Shown here: piece after piece, positions 1-10,939 of the stretch
How positions within the stretch are numbered: the first letter of the stretch is position 1
How the letters are laid out: each line of letters opens with the position of its first letter
Origin: Niebla homalea
Taxonomy: Eukaryota; Ascomycota; Lecanoromycetes; Lecanorales; Ramalinaceae
DNA length: 64,000 nt
Assembly: GCA_019925105.1 (NCBI GenBank)
Contig: JAHGAU010000030.1
Coordinates: 434,001 to 498,000, forward strand
Direction: 5' to 3'
Translations under genes and position numbers: made by a program
Notes under the pieces: model-generated
Seen by the model: the letters and a program-made list of their open reading frames with translations, nothing else
What the model was told of the DNA's origin: nothing
The model's database searches: none

Positions 1-139
1 AACCGGGATTATTATTATAGTAAAAAAACCAGGATAAATAACGTTTAACTTTAAGGAAAAACCGTCTATATAAATAAAAGTTAATAAGGAAAGTTTAACG
101 GACGTTAATATTTAATATACTTACGCTTTTAAGGGTAAT

Positions 140-3100
140 ATAATATAACGTATATAAGGAAGTAATTAAAGTTATAATATTAATATTTAAATTTAAGGAA
201 ATAAAGGATATTAATATTATAGCGATATAAAAGTTATTATATAATCTATATATTTATTCTTTAATTAACCCGGGAGATAATTTTTATTTAACCTTTAAGG
301 ATAATAAGATAATACGGATATACTTCTTTATTAATAAGAAACTAAATATAAATAACTAAGACGTTACTTATTACGGAGGGAATTTATATATACTCCGGAT
401 CGTATAAAAGGGGGATATTAAGGATATTTTAAATATTTATAATACGTATAATCTATTACTGGTTAATAAGAAGGGACCCTTTACGATCCCGTTATTTAAG
501 GATATTATAGCCGTACTCAATAAGTACCTCTTAATAAGGGATTTTAATCTTTATTACGTTTAATAAAATAAAAATGGTTATACGATTAATTATATTGAAT
601 TTAAAAAGCTATTAATAATTATTATATAATTTAATTTTACGTTATTAACGTTAAAAAAGGTTATTATATAAGAAAGCCGTAAACTTAAGACTATAATTAA
701 CTTAATATTTAACTTAGAAAATATTATTAACTCAATTATAATATACGGACCTTAAGAAAACCTAAAATACGGTTTAAATTATATCTTAATATAAATAACT
801 TTAAATTAATTTATTAACGTAACTCCGCCTTTACCGTTTAAACGAATATAAAAAACGGTTAAGGAAATTAAAATATTAATAAAAACGGTAAAAATAATAT
901 CTTAATTAACGGAGCGTCTCCGGCTTAATAATAAGGAATAGATCGACCGTTTTATAAAACGGGTAATAAAGGCTTTAAATAAAATAATTAACGTTATAAT
1001 TTTAATAATAAAACCGTCTTAAAGAATTAAAATTTATTAAAATAAAAAATATATAAAGGCGATTATAAAGGTAAAAGCGCTTATAAAATAAACTATTAAA
1101 TATAAAAACCGGGAAACGTTTTAACAATTAAAAAAAGCTTAAAAAAAAAAGGAAAGAATTATCCGAAAGGCTAAATAAATATATTTCCGGGTTATAGTAT
1201 ATAACTTAACGGTTTCCTTTTATAATATTTAAAAATTAATAAAATACGATAGGGAATAAAGTAAAAAACTTAAATTTATCCTTAAATTTTTACCCTTAAA
1301 AAGATTAAACGGTATGGTAATAAATACTTTTGACGGCAAGATTAAGGCTCTTAAAGGAACGTTCTTTCCTTTATTACCGGAAGTTAATTTAATAAATATC
1401 AATAATACGGTATATTTTAAATTAATAATAATAAGTAAAATAATAATTTAAAAGATAATAATTAAGGTAATTAATAAACCGAAGAAGGATAAAACCCCCG
1501 GACTTAACGGTATATTAAATAGGTTCCTATTTATAATAACGTTATTATTTAAAGAGGTTTTTACTTATTTATTTTAAGTTTATTTTAATATAGGATATTA
1601 CCCCCGTAAATTTAAGGAGGTTAAAACGATTATCCTTAAGAAGCCGGTTAAGTTAAATTACTCGGAAATAAAGTTATATAGATTTATAATATTCCTTTAT
1701 ATGTTAAGGAAGGCTTTAAAAACGGTAATCGTAAAGATCTTAAATAATTACGTAGAAAAGTATAGGCTGCTCCCCGATTAATAAATAAGGGTAAGAAAAG
1801 GACGGTTAATAAAAATAGCTCTTAAAGGTTTAATTAATAATATATATACGGTATAAAACTATAAAAAGAAATACGTTATGAGTCTTTTTTCCTTAAATAT
1901 TATAAAGGCGTTTAATAAAATAAACCATTAAAGGTTACTATATAATTTACGGAAAAAGGGGTTTTATTTTTTTCGTAAATTAAATAAAAAATTTCTTAAG
2001 TAATTAAGTGACGTTAATTAACCTAAGATAAAAGATAAATACGATAAAGCCCGCGATAATAGGGATTCCTTAAGGGTTATTTATTTCCTTAATTTTATTC
2101 CTATTCTTTAACGGCCCGTTTATTAAAGACTTAATAAAGCTAAAATAAAAGGTTTAAGTAAAAGGCTTTATTAACGATATTTATCTTTTAACTTATAGTA
2201 CGTTTACTTATATAAATTATTTAAAGTTAAAATAAACTTATAAAATCTACTTACGATAAATAAAGATATATAAGGCTTAATTTACCCCGTATAAATATAA
2301 GTTTATATATATAATAAAAAGCTTAAAGCTATACGATATAATAGTTATAATAAATTTAAATAATATAACGGTAAAACCGGAAGCTAATATTAAAGTACTC
2401 GGTTTATAAATTAATAGGAAATTAAACTGGAAGGACTATATAAAAAAATTTAGAAGAAGATAGTTTTATAAAAAAAAGGTTTTATTTACCTTACGGCGTC
2501 AACGTAAGGAATTACCTTATAAAAGGTTAAAACCGTTTATTAAGCGGTTATAAAGTTTACGATAACGTATATAACAGCTATTTAATACGTACCTAAAAGT
2601 ACGCTTAAATATAAAAAAGAACCCGTCCGGTAACTATAGAAGGTTTAAAATTAATATTTAAGAATAATAAATAAAATATATAAAGTGACTCCCGTCCCGG
2701 TACTAGAATCTAAGGTCTTTATATTATTAATAAAGCTGGCTTTAAATTAAATAATTACTTAAATAAAACTTAAAAAAGGTATAAACTTAATTATATTAAT
2801 AGGAAACGAACATATTTACTAGAACTATAAGAAACCTTAAATAAAAAAGCGTAGAAAAACGGTACCTACCCTTTTTACGGAAGTTAAACTAAAGTAAATT
2901 AAAAAAAAGGTTAACCTAATTTACGTTTAAGAAGTTAACGTAAGAGTATATAAACTCTTACTTAAAGTAAAAACGGCGGAAAAGAAAAAGGCCGTAAAAG
3001 TAAAGTTAATAATAATTACTTTATAAATTATAGGGAAGTAAATAAAGCGTTAACGTAAATATAAAGAATCGATCCCTTAAAAGCGATAGTACTTAACGTT

Positions 3101-3890
3101 AAATAATAACGAGGTTATTAATAAGCATCTTTAATATTATAGGATTATAAAAAAGGCGATAACGTATTAATAATTTAACTCCGGATAAATAAAAATAACT
3201 TAACCTACTTTTTCTTTATTATATACGCCGGTAACCGGATTAACGTTAATTATAAATATAGGTAATAAAAGTAAAACGCCGTATATATATTAATCTCCTA
3301 TTTACTATTTAAGGAGCTTAAATTAAAATTAATTAAAAGGGTAGGAATTAATAATTATCGTTAAATACTTATTAATAAAAAGGGTATTAAAGTGGCCGCC
3401 AGATTTATAATAATTACGGGTTTATTATTATAGTTTAACCTAGTTAAGGAAATAAAGGAAGTAATCGAAGATTTAATTAAGAAACCTTGCCGCCGACCCG
3501 GGGATAAAAAGTAACGGCGGGAAAACTATACTTAATAGGGGGTTAAAAAGGCTATAAATACCGGGGCGGCGTAAGAGGTAATATTATATTGGTTAGTAAA
3601 GTCGTATAAATAAAATAATAATAATATATATATCGATAAGGATATTTAATAATATAATCGGAATTCTGAAATTTTAATATTAAATAAACTTATAAAGTAA
3701 CGGAAAAGTAATAGGTTTAAAGGTAACCCTTAGGTAGATTTAATTATAATATTATAGGTTTTCTTAGAAAAAGCGTACGAATAAATTCTTACTCTTTAGA
3801 CGGCCGTAAATACTCTTAGCCCTTAAGACGTGAATAAAGACTGGGTGGACACCGGTTTTTATTCCTAACGTTATGGATGTCGGGTTTTTT
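140..3890 (+). pseudogene. LINE-1 ORF2: endonuclease-RT-RNase H, degenerate
   Basis: Stop-riddled reading frame of a Tad1-type ORF2. The order seen is an AP-endonuclease start near 140 (IQYNV-like, then a DINIIAIQK stretch near 210-235, the usual ILAIQEP site), RFFINKK-like and DLYTLRIV-like endonuclease strands (about 320-405), reverse transcriptase (about 1480-2300) and a C-terminal RNase H-containing region to about 3880. The RT catalytic box reads G-F-I-N-D at 2164-2178, that is FIDD with one GAC-to-AAC RIP change. The element nicks DNA and primes reverse transcription at the nick, but this copy cannot encode a protein. Confidence 0.85.
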
Positions 3891-3962
3891 ACGGTTATTA
3901 ATAAGGTTAAATGGCCGAGTATTAGGGAACGCCGGAATTAGCTTAACTAGATCCGTAGTATA

Positions 3963-3986
3963 AATCAATCAATCAATCAATCAATA
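3963..3986 (+). repeat. LINE-1 3' tail, (TCAA)n
   Basis: About five TCAA units close the element. The same tail ends LINE-2 and, as TTGA on the plus strand, begins LINE-3, LINE-5 and LINE-6. It replaces the poly-A tail of many LINEs. CA survives here despite RIP elsewhere. Confidence 0.9.
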
Positions 3987-5450
3987 ATATTAAAATATTT
4001 TATAATAATATATTTATAATTTTAATATTTAAAATATTAATAAATATTTACCGTTTTATTTTATAATTAAATTATCTTAAAAGATTTTCTTTTAATAATT
4101 TTTTTATTTAAGATATTATTATATATTTTTATTAATATTACGCTTAATATAACGGTAAAATACCTTTTTATACGTTTTAAGGAATTAAGTTTTTTATTAC
4201 CGGAAGAAACTTATAATTAATAATTTTAAACTTTAAATAAAAAATTATATTCTCCTTTTTTATATTCCTTAACGTAGTTTCTTTTTTAATTTTTATAAAA
4301 CGTAATAAATATATCTTATTTATTATAATAATAAATAATTACCTTAAAATCTTAACCGATTTATATTTTCTTTTATTAATTTAATTTTTAAATCTTTTTA
4401 AGCTTTCTTTCGTTTTTAATAACGTTATATTAAGGAAGATATTTTTACTTTATAATTTATATATTATAATAATCTATTTTATTAATAATTTCGTTATTAC
4501 CTTAAAAGCCTTTATTAATTATAGCGGGTTTATTTTTATAATCGTATTCTTTTCCTTATTATTAAATAAGCGGATTATTATTATTTTTATTTTCTTTAAT
4601 ATAACTGTTTTTTCCTCCGTTATTCCCTTATTTTTTATTATGGGTACCCTTTTTATTACTTTCATTACCCAGCTTTTTCTCGTTTAAGGGATAACCGCCT
4701 TTATACCCTTATTTTATACCCTTAATTTTAAACTGCCGTTTTTACTTTTTATTAACGCCTTTACTCCCGCCCCTTAAGAACCCCGTAAGTATTCCGCCTC
4801 CCCTAGTTTTACCTTTATTTTTATATAGAAATCTTTTATATTTTTTAATTTAATTTATAATATCGGTTAGGTCTTTAACGTAATATTTTTCTACTTTATT
4901 ATAAAGAGTTTTTTTAAGGTTTTTACTATTTCTTTTACCGCCCTTTTACCCTTATTTACCGGGCAATATATTATCTCCGCCTTTTACCTTTAATCTCTTA
5001 AGGTCTTATCCTCCTTATTAACTTTATTCCCTTTTTATATATTTTTAATAATACTTTTACCGTAATTTTCCCGTCTTTTTTCCCCGCCCGTATTTTTTAT
5101 TATTAATGTTATACCGGCCTTTTTACCCTTTTATTTACTTATTACCTCCGTATTATTATTACGTATTTTACGCGCTTTAATATATGTATTTTATTAATTT
5201 TAATTCCCTTATTTACTTTAAGCGTTATTTAGCTTATTATTATTATATTATTTATACGCGTTATTATTATTTCTATTAATATAAGCTATTTACCCGTTTA
5301 TTACCTTATTTTTAACCATTACGCCACTTCTACTTATCGCACTTAATATACTTCCCTTACTGTTATTAAAGCTATATATATACGTATCGTTTTGGACCTC
5401 TGGGGTCCCTTTATTCGTCGCCATTCTAATCCATCTTTATCATTCCTTAT
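3987..5450 (-). mobile_element. LINE-gamma: 5' part of a minus-strand Tad1-type LINE
   Basis: Reverse-strand ORF1 region matching LINE-3 21900-23315 and LINE-6 62230-63651. The 5' end is placed by the ORF1 start codon (CAT at 5422-5424) plus a short unmutated leader of about 25 bases (ctaatccatctttatcattc). ORF2 is absent: the copy stops where the LINE-1 tail ends at 3986. The simplest reading is that LINE-1 inserted into LINE-gamma. LINE-gamma in turn seems to have inserted into the DUF3435 element to its right. No TSD can be tested because the other ends are outside the window. Confidence 0.8.
3990..5424 (-). pseudogene. LINE-gamma ORF1 (gag-like), degenerate, truncated
   Basis: Starts at the reverse-strand ATG (5424-5422). 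The first residues would read MATNKGTPEV-like, as in LINE-2, LINE-3 and LINE-6. A basic, Lys/Arg/Asn-rich decayed frame follows. In this LINE family ORF1 is the RNA-binding gag-like protein. RIP changes have made many stops, and the 3' end is lost at the LINE-1 junction. Confidence 0.75.
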
Positions 5451-5649
5451 TATTAATATTCCTTTTCGGTTAATAATATAATAAAGGTAAAAAGTATATT
5501 AATAACGTGGACCCTTTCCGTAAAAACGTAATTAATTATTTAAAGAACTTTTTATTTTATAATCGGTAATCTTTTTAATTATCGTTGAATATTAATTATT
5601 AATTGTTTTTTTTTTATATTTCTTTTTAACCTTTATTAATAAAGCTTTT

Positions 5650-7260
5650 TTATACCGCTATCTTAAATTACGATAAACTTAATAAATTTAACGGTAATTA
5701 TTATATAAAAAGGTTTTTTTTATATTAATAATAAAATGCTTTTAATTTTAAAAGATATATAATAGCGACTTTACCGGGTAACGATTAACCTTAACTTATT
5801 ACGTAGGGTTTAATTTCTACGGCCGTTAAGAATTAATAATATAACTTATTTTATTAACGGCTTATATTAAGGCGATTTATAGTTTTAAGTTACGATAAAC
5901 GGCTTAAGTATTAAGTATATATTTTAAAGCGTAATTCTTTTGGAAAACGGAGGAATTATAATATTATAGGATAATATTCCGTTACGCGTTTATAATCCTA
6001 TTTATATACTTATTAATATAACCTTTAATTAATAATTATTGTTTATTTATTATTATTATTAAAAGGTTATTTATTATTACGTTAAAAAGTATATAAATCT
6101 ATAAAAAGTTCTATATTAATAATATTCTTAAGTTTAATTATTTAAAGTCGGAAAATAATATTAATTAAAGCTTACTCCTTAAAGATTTATATGCTTTCTA
6201 TAGTATTTCTATACCGCTAAAATAAAAATTTATCCGTTATTTCTTCCTTTAAAAATATTAATAATTATTTTTACTTTAAAGTAATTTAAAGACGGAATAA
6301 TTACTCCGGTAAAGTTAAGGAAAAAGCAGTAAAAGCTTAATTTATAAAGAGTAAAGTAAATATAATAATATAAGGATAAAGTAAAAAATACGGTTTATTT
6401 AAGACGTCGGGAATCCTGAATTTATTTTTATTACGTTTATTAATGACCGTAATATTATCGGACGCCGTAATAAAAATAGTATAAAAAAAGAAAACGGATA
6501 TATCTTTCTCTTTAAGGTAACCTTTAATATAGTTAAATACAATTTTAAGTAATACTTAAAGCTATTTTCTACCGTTAGGGTCCGGCAGTAAAGTTACTTT
6601 AATATGCCGGTAACGGACCGTTAATAGCGTATTTAATTGATTGCTTGTAATCCCAGTAAGTTATATAATTAAGGTTAATTATACGCGATAACGTTTATAA
6701 GGGAAAGCCGTCTCTATAGAAATATAAAGCGTCTTTAGGAGCTTGAATTCATCTTTTATATATAATATAGGCTTTTTCTTTTTGTTTTTTTTAAGATTAT
6801 ATATAATCGTTAACCGTTATTATATTTAAAAATATTAATTACGTTAACTTTATAAAGTAAATAAAATACTTTATATATTTAACTCTTAATAAGGGGATCG
6901 ATTTAATAAAGGTTTATTTCTTACTTCCGTAGGAAATAGAAAGCATTTTAATATATTTATAAAGAATTAATTATATTAAGATTATCCTTTCGTTCCCTTA
7001 ATAATTAATTAAAAAAGGTATATAGAATATTAATAAAGATGCCTTTAAGGGTGGCTATAAAATCCTTCTTAATGAAATAATAATATTTAACGGTACCGAT
7101 AAGACTTAAATCGGTTTATTAAAAAGGGGCCTTTATTAATATTAAAAGCTCTTAATTAAACTTAATAAATACTCGTTGCCCTTCTTATAAACTTGTTAAG
7201 TAAATTTCCAAATATTTAAGTTATCTTTTATTTACCGGTAGTATTCCGGTAAATACTTTA
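5650..7260 (-). pseudogene. DUF3435 tyrosine recombinase (captain-like), RIP-degraded
   Basis: Translating the minus strand in one main frame gives a long DUF3435 (FluG-domain) match broken only by RIP-type stops. From about 6720 to 6550 it reads RYRV*LTLII*LTGITSN, then LLTVRYRHIKVTLLPDPNG, the highly characteristic block of this family (compare LALRYRHIKVTLLRDP). Next come FNYIKGYLKEKD, a proline-aspartate loop and FLLYPYIIIFTLLFIN*AFT (compare LSPHVFLLGLLFADQAF), then LPE*LFRL (about 6280). The C-terminal part (about 6220-5700) resembles the domain that carries the catalytic RYG/tyrosine region, but I could not fix those residues. Upstream (about 6960-6790) a TYWNAF-like stretch fits the N-terminal part, and a frame change near 7150 suggests an intron or indel. 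These proteins integrate and excise DNA. Its RIP load implies further copies in the genome. Confidence 0.75.
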
Positions 7261-7435
7261 TAATATATCGGTAAGTTAAACTAATTAATAATAATATAAA
7301 AAGAAAAGAAAAAATAAGGAGAACGGCGGTTTTATATTAAAGAAAGGAGGAAGGGTCTTATAGCCAGGCTATAAATTACGTATTTTAATATAGGTAAAGG
7401 GGAGCGATTATCCCGGTAAAAAGGATATTAAAAGC

Positions 7436-7480
7436 GGCGCCCGGACCAGCCAGAAATGGCCATTCTCAGGCCGTCCCCCC
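7436..7480. other. Unmutated GC-rich terminus with palindrome
   Basis: A GC-rich, CA/TG-containing patch in otherwise RIP-mutated DNA. It contains ATGGCCAT (7456-7463), a perfect 8-bp palindrome extended imperfectly to agaaatggccattctc, plus repeated ggcc/ctggc motifs. It lies upstream of the DUF3435 frame, at the junction with LINE-alpha. Tyrosine recombinases bind inverted-repeat core sites, so it may be the recombination end of the element. That function is inference. Confidence 0.5.
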
Positions 7481-7487
7481 GTTAAAA

Positions 7488-7568
7488 GTTATTAAAAGCT
7501 TTTACGATATTTAAAGAAAGAAGGGTTATAATATATTTCTTTTTATAACTTTATATTATATATATACC
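7488..7568 (-). mobile_element. LINE-alpha fragment (RT region), left piece
   Basis: About 80 bases matching the reverse complement of the LINE RT region (LINE-2 about 12763-12845, LINE-3 about 19625-19705). It ends in ttatatatataccat-type sequence at the Gypsy E insertion point. The next LINE bases are not to the right of Gypsy E here but at 51945 downward, on the other strand. See the inversion finding. Confidence 0.8.
7564..7568. repeat. TSD of Gypsy E, left copy (atacc)
   Basis: The 5 bases directly before the TGTCAG start of the 5' LTR. The partner copy is ggtat at 51941-51945, the exact reverse complement, beside the inverted 3' LTR. Confidence 0.8.
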
Positions 7569-7763
7569 TGTCAGGGAATCATCACTGACCTGCAGCTGCG
7601 TGTATACGGCTCTAGGCCTTGGCACTTCGTTTATTCCGGATACCTTACCTTATTAGGTAAAGCGTCCTATATATTCTTATAATGTCTATAATCCCTTTAT
7701 ATACTATACCTATATAGTTAGAATTCACTTATATTTAGAATTACCTGACTTAAGCCCTTAATA
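7569..7763 (+). repeat. Gypsy E 5' LTR (195 bp)
   Basis: Starts tgtcagggaatcatcactga and ends in taagcccttaata, a RIP-altered form of the cctgaca end kept by the 3' LTR. The reverse complement of 51946-52140 is also 195 bp and aligns throughout. The first half keeps CA/TG and the second half is RIP-mutated, the mirror image of the 3' LTR. Confidence 0.9.
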
Positions 7764-8929
7764 TAATTTTAATTATCCTTTTAAAGTAGTTAGAATTTAT
7801 TATTTAAGTAAATATAACCGAAAGGGAGCTTATTATGTATTTTACCGTATTAAACGCCGAGAGGAAGCGTAGTATACTTATTAAGTATCATAATAAGTAG
7901 AGTATGATTAAAATAATTAAATTATACCCAAGTTCTTAACTTTATCCTATAAAATAAAGGCTCTTAATAAAGGAAAACTTAAGAGGATAAAGATAACAGT
8001 AAGAAATAAGTTAAGATATATTATAGGGAGACCAGCTTACCGGTACGTTAAGAGGTATTTCTGGGATTCTTAGGATAGGCTTTAATATAATAGGTTAGCC
8101 TTTTATTCCTTAATTAATATTCCGTAATAAATACATTATATTACGTTAACTTTATTTTAACCCCGATAATTTAAAAAAAGATAAAAGAAACTTACTTTCC
8201 GAAGATAATAACGAGGGAGGTATATTAATTCCTTTATAAAGTAAAAGTTAAGGTAATAAATATAGTCGTGCCTATTTATTTATATAAAGGGTAATAAAAA
8301 GTATATTTTAAATATAGAAGAAGAAAAACTCTAACTATTAAACACCGGAAACGTAATTACGCGAATACGTAATCCTACCTCCCTTTAAGAATCCGTTAAT
8401 CGATACTTTAAATACTGGAGTAACGTAATCGTAACTATGGTTATTAAAGTATTAAAGCTTAACGATAATAACCTTATATTAAGATAAGAGATTAATGAAG
8501 TAAAGCTTATAATTATTAACTTAAAAATTAAACTTAATATTATTAAAGGATCCTAAAGCTAAGTAGAAGATGCTTTTATCCGTATCCGCTATATAAGAAT
8601 AAATTACCAATATAAGGCTAAGGATAACTATATAGAAAATTCTCGATTAAAAATTAAAATTATTCGACTTTAATAAGATTTAAAAATATTAAGAAATTTA
8701 AATAATTCAGAAGAGGAAGACATTAATAATTATCGTTTAATTCGCGACCGTTATAAAGATAAAGGGAATACCTTTAAAGGTATTATTTACTTATTTACAT
8801 CGGCGGTGCCGGGGATAAATAAACGATATCTAGATTTAAAAGAATTTAAAGGTATCGGGAACGATTAAGACTAAAATATTTAAAGATTTTACCTTAAATT
8901 GAAATTCAGTTAAAGTATTATTTTCTTCT
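7764..8929 (+). pseudogene. Gypsy E leader and gag, 5' part, degenerate
   Basis: Internal region after the 5' LTR, about 1.17 kb, running to the Copia B insertion at 8930. The primer site could not be recognised. A decayed frame reaches the junction and continues at 33003 with typical Gag sequence, which assigns this part to gag. An atg occurs near 7833 but the true start is not decidable. Gag would form the virus-like particle. Stops are frequent. Confidence 0.6.
8925..8929. repeat. TSD of Copia B, left copy (cttct)
   Basis: Identical to 32998-33002 directly after the Copia B 3' LTR. It shows that Copia B inserted into Gypsy E gag. Confidence 0.9.
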
Positions 8930-8940
8930 TGTCAGAAGTG
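8930..8940 (+). repeat. Copia B 5' LTR, first 11 bases
   Basis: tgtcagaagtg, cut off from the rest of the LTR (26581-26711) by Copia A1. Its last five bases, aagtg, are the A1 target-site duplication. Confidence 0.9.
8936..8940. repeat. TSD of Copia A1, left copy (aagtg)
   Basis: Matches 26576-26580 on the far side of A1 exactly. Confidence 0.92.
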
Positions 8941-9102
8941 TATTGAAGTTGAGAGGTATAAGTTGCTTGATTATTACTATGTATAAAATGAGACTATATG
9001 TAAAACCATATACCGCTATCTTATTTAAGTTTAATACGTTCGCTTTATTTAATTTGATCCGCGTTACGTAATCTCTTAAATAATAATCCTATATATTTAA
9101 TA
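8941..9102 (-). repeat. Copia A1 3' LTR (162 bp)
   Basis: Reverse complement matches 47717-47878 and 41827-41988. The outer edge (8941 side, tattgaagttgagaggtata) keeps TG, while the inner edge (cctatatatttaata) is fully RIP-mutated. It is followed by ctcccctt, the complement of the polypurine tract. Confidence 0.92.
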
Positions 9103-9118
9103 CTCCCCTTTAAACTTT

Positions 9119-9131
9119 ATATATAGCCCGT
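9119..9131. repeat. TSD of LINE-2, left copy (atatatagcccgt)
   Basis: A 13-base copy of 14947-14959. The host sequence continues as aaatctt at 14960, matching the Copia A2 3' region. Confidence 0.9.
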
Positions 9132-9146
9132 GATGATTTTTAGGAG

Positions 9147-10870
9147 ATGGCGACGAACAAAGGGACCCCAAAGGTCCAAAACGATACATATACGTATAGC
9201 TCTAATAACAGTAAGAGAAATATATTAAATACGATAAGTAAAAATAACGTAGTAATTAAGAATAAGATAATAAACGGGTAAGTAATTTATATTAATAAAA
9301 ACGGCAATAATACGTACGGGTAATATAATAATAATAAGCTGGATAATACTTAAAATAAATAAAAAAATTAAGGTTAATAAAATACGCATATTAAAGCGTA
9401 TAAAACGTATAATAATAATACGGAAATAATAGGTAAATAAGGGGTAAAAAGGCCGGTACGGTATTAACGGCGAGGGATATAGATAAAAGGAAGGGGTAAG
9501 AAGACCGCAATAAAAGTATTATTAAGAGTATATAAAAGGGAAATAAAGTTAATAAAAAGGATAAAACCTTAAGGGATTAAAAATAAAAAGCGGAAATAAT
9601 ATATTGCCCAATAAATAAGGGCGAAAAGGCGGTAAGGGAAACGGTAAATGTTTTAAAAGAACTCCTTACGGTAAAGTAAAAGGATATTACGCCAGAAATT
9701 TAACCGATATTATAGATTAAGTTAAAAAACGTAAAAAACTTCTATATAAAAGTAAAAATAAAACTGGGGAAAACGGAGCGGTTATAAGGCTTTTTAAAGG
9801 CAATAACGAAGGCGTTAATAAAGGGTAAGGACGGCGGTTTAAGGTTAAATATATAAGGCGAAAATACGAAAACGATAGCCCCTTAAACGAGAAAGAGTTG
9901 GGTAACGAGGATAATAAAAGGGGTACCCGTGGTAGAAAATAAAAAAATAACGGAAAAAAGGGCGGCCGTATTAAAAAAGGTGAAAATAATAATAATCCGC
10001 CTATTTAATAACGAAAAAGGAATACGGCGGTAAAGGTAAACTTATTATAATTAATAAAGGCTTTTAAGGTAATAATAGAATTATTAATAAAATAGATTAT
10101 TACGGTACGTAAACTATAAAGTAAGAATATCCTTCTTAATATAATATCTTTAAAGGTAAAAGAAAGCTTAAAAAGGTTTAAAACTTAAGTTAATAAGGAA
10201 AAGTATAAGTCGGTTAAGATTTTAAAGTAATTATTTATTATTATAATAAATAAAATATATTTATTACGTTTTAAAAAAGTTAAAAAAGAAATTATATTAA
10301 AAAGTATAAAAAAGGAGAATACGGTTCTTTATTTAGGGTTTAAAATCATTAATTATAAGCTTCCGCCGGTAATAAAAAGATTTAATTCCTTAAAATACGT
10401 AAAGAAATACTTTATTATTATATTAAGTATAATATTAATAAAAATATATAATAACGTTTTAAATAAAAAGATTATTAAAAAAGGATTTCTTAAGATAATT
10501 CGGTTATAAAATAAAGCGGTTATGCGGTTAATATTTATTAATATTTTAAATATTAAAATTATAAATATATTATTATAAAATACTTTAATACTATAAAATA
10601 TATAGTTTATATTAAGGATTATAATACTTATAAATATATAAAGTTAATAATTAAAGGGCTTATAAAGAATACGTTTAAATACGTTACGTATAATAAGGAA
10701 GGATACTTAATATAAGATTTTAAATATATAATAAAAGTTAAGGAGATTAAACGTAAAAGATTTAAATAACCGTAAAAATCCAACGGTATAATACGTATAA
10801 GATTAATTTAATAAATTAATTAAAGGTAACCTTAAGATATAAACTTAATTAATTAAAGAATAAAAGGTAA
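9147..10870 (+). pseudogene. LINE-2 ORF1 (gag-like), degenerate
   Basis: ATG at 9147-9149 (ggagATGGCGACGAACAAAG) gives MATNKGTPKV-like residues, shared with the other LINE copies. The frame that follows is rich in Lys, Asn and Arg and contains many TAA stops. The 3' limit is approximate, before the ORF2 endonuclease at about 11050. The expected role is RNA binding in the retrotransposition particle. I could not confidently place zinc knuckles. Confidence 0.75.
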
Positions 10871-10939
10871 ATAATAATAATAAAAAAAGCTCCTTATAAT
10901 CCTGATTTTAAGGGTTGGCTATTTTATATCTTTAATAAT

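Larger units (their letters stand above)
1..3986 (+). mobile_element. LINE-1: Tad1-type LINE, 5' end outside window
   Basis: Non-LTR retrotransposon reading rightward. The window opens near the end of ORF1, about 130 bases before the ORF2 endonuclease, and runs to the TCAA-repeat tail. It aligns along its length with LINE-2 (9132-14946) and with the reverse complements of LINE-3 and LINE-6. The family 3' end, gaacgccggaattagctta followed by a tagtataaat block, occurs at about 3928-3964. It is heavily RIP-mutated. It sits against a minus-strand LINE 5' half (3987 onward), so it was probably inserted into that LINE, whose other part would lie left of the window. Confidence 0.9.
5450..7487 (-). 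mobile_element. DUF3435 recombinase element (Starship/Crypton-like), partial
   Basis: A segment of about 2 kb between LINE-gamma and the LINE-alpha fragment that matches neither a LINE nor an LTR element. It carries a reverse-strand DUF3435 frame (next entry). Its right edge (7436-7480) is a GC-rich patch almost free of RIP, such as gaccagccagaaatggcc, beside heavily mutated LINE sequence. Elsewhere in this window unmutated patches mark element ends, so about 7480-7487 is taken as the upstream terminus. The recombinase reads inward from it, as captains do in Starships. The left end is cut by LINE-gamma, so any cargo would lie left of the window. Class (Starship, Crypton or other) is inferred. 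Confidence 0.6.

Noticed and set aside
3963..3986. Tandem TCAA units considered as a telomere-like or CRISPR-like repeat
   Set aside because: They occur only as short tails at the ends of LINE copies and have no spacers.
6700..6760. DUF3435 frame considered as a possible intact host gene
   Set aside because: It contains several in-frame stops of RIP type and no clear start, so it is a relic.
8941..9131. First taken as a solo LTR between Gypsy E and LINE-2
   Set aside because: The matching LTR, primer site and TSD at 26400-26580 show it is the 3' LTR of the split Copia A1.
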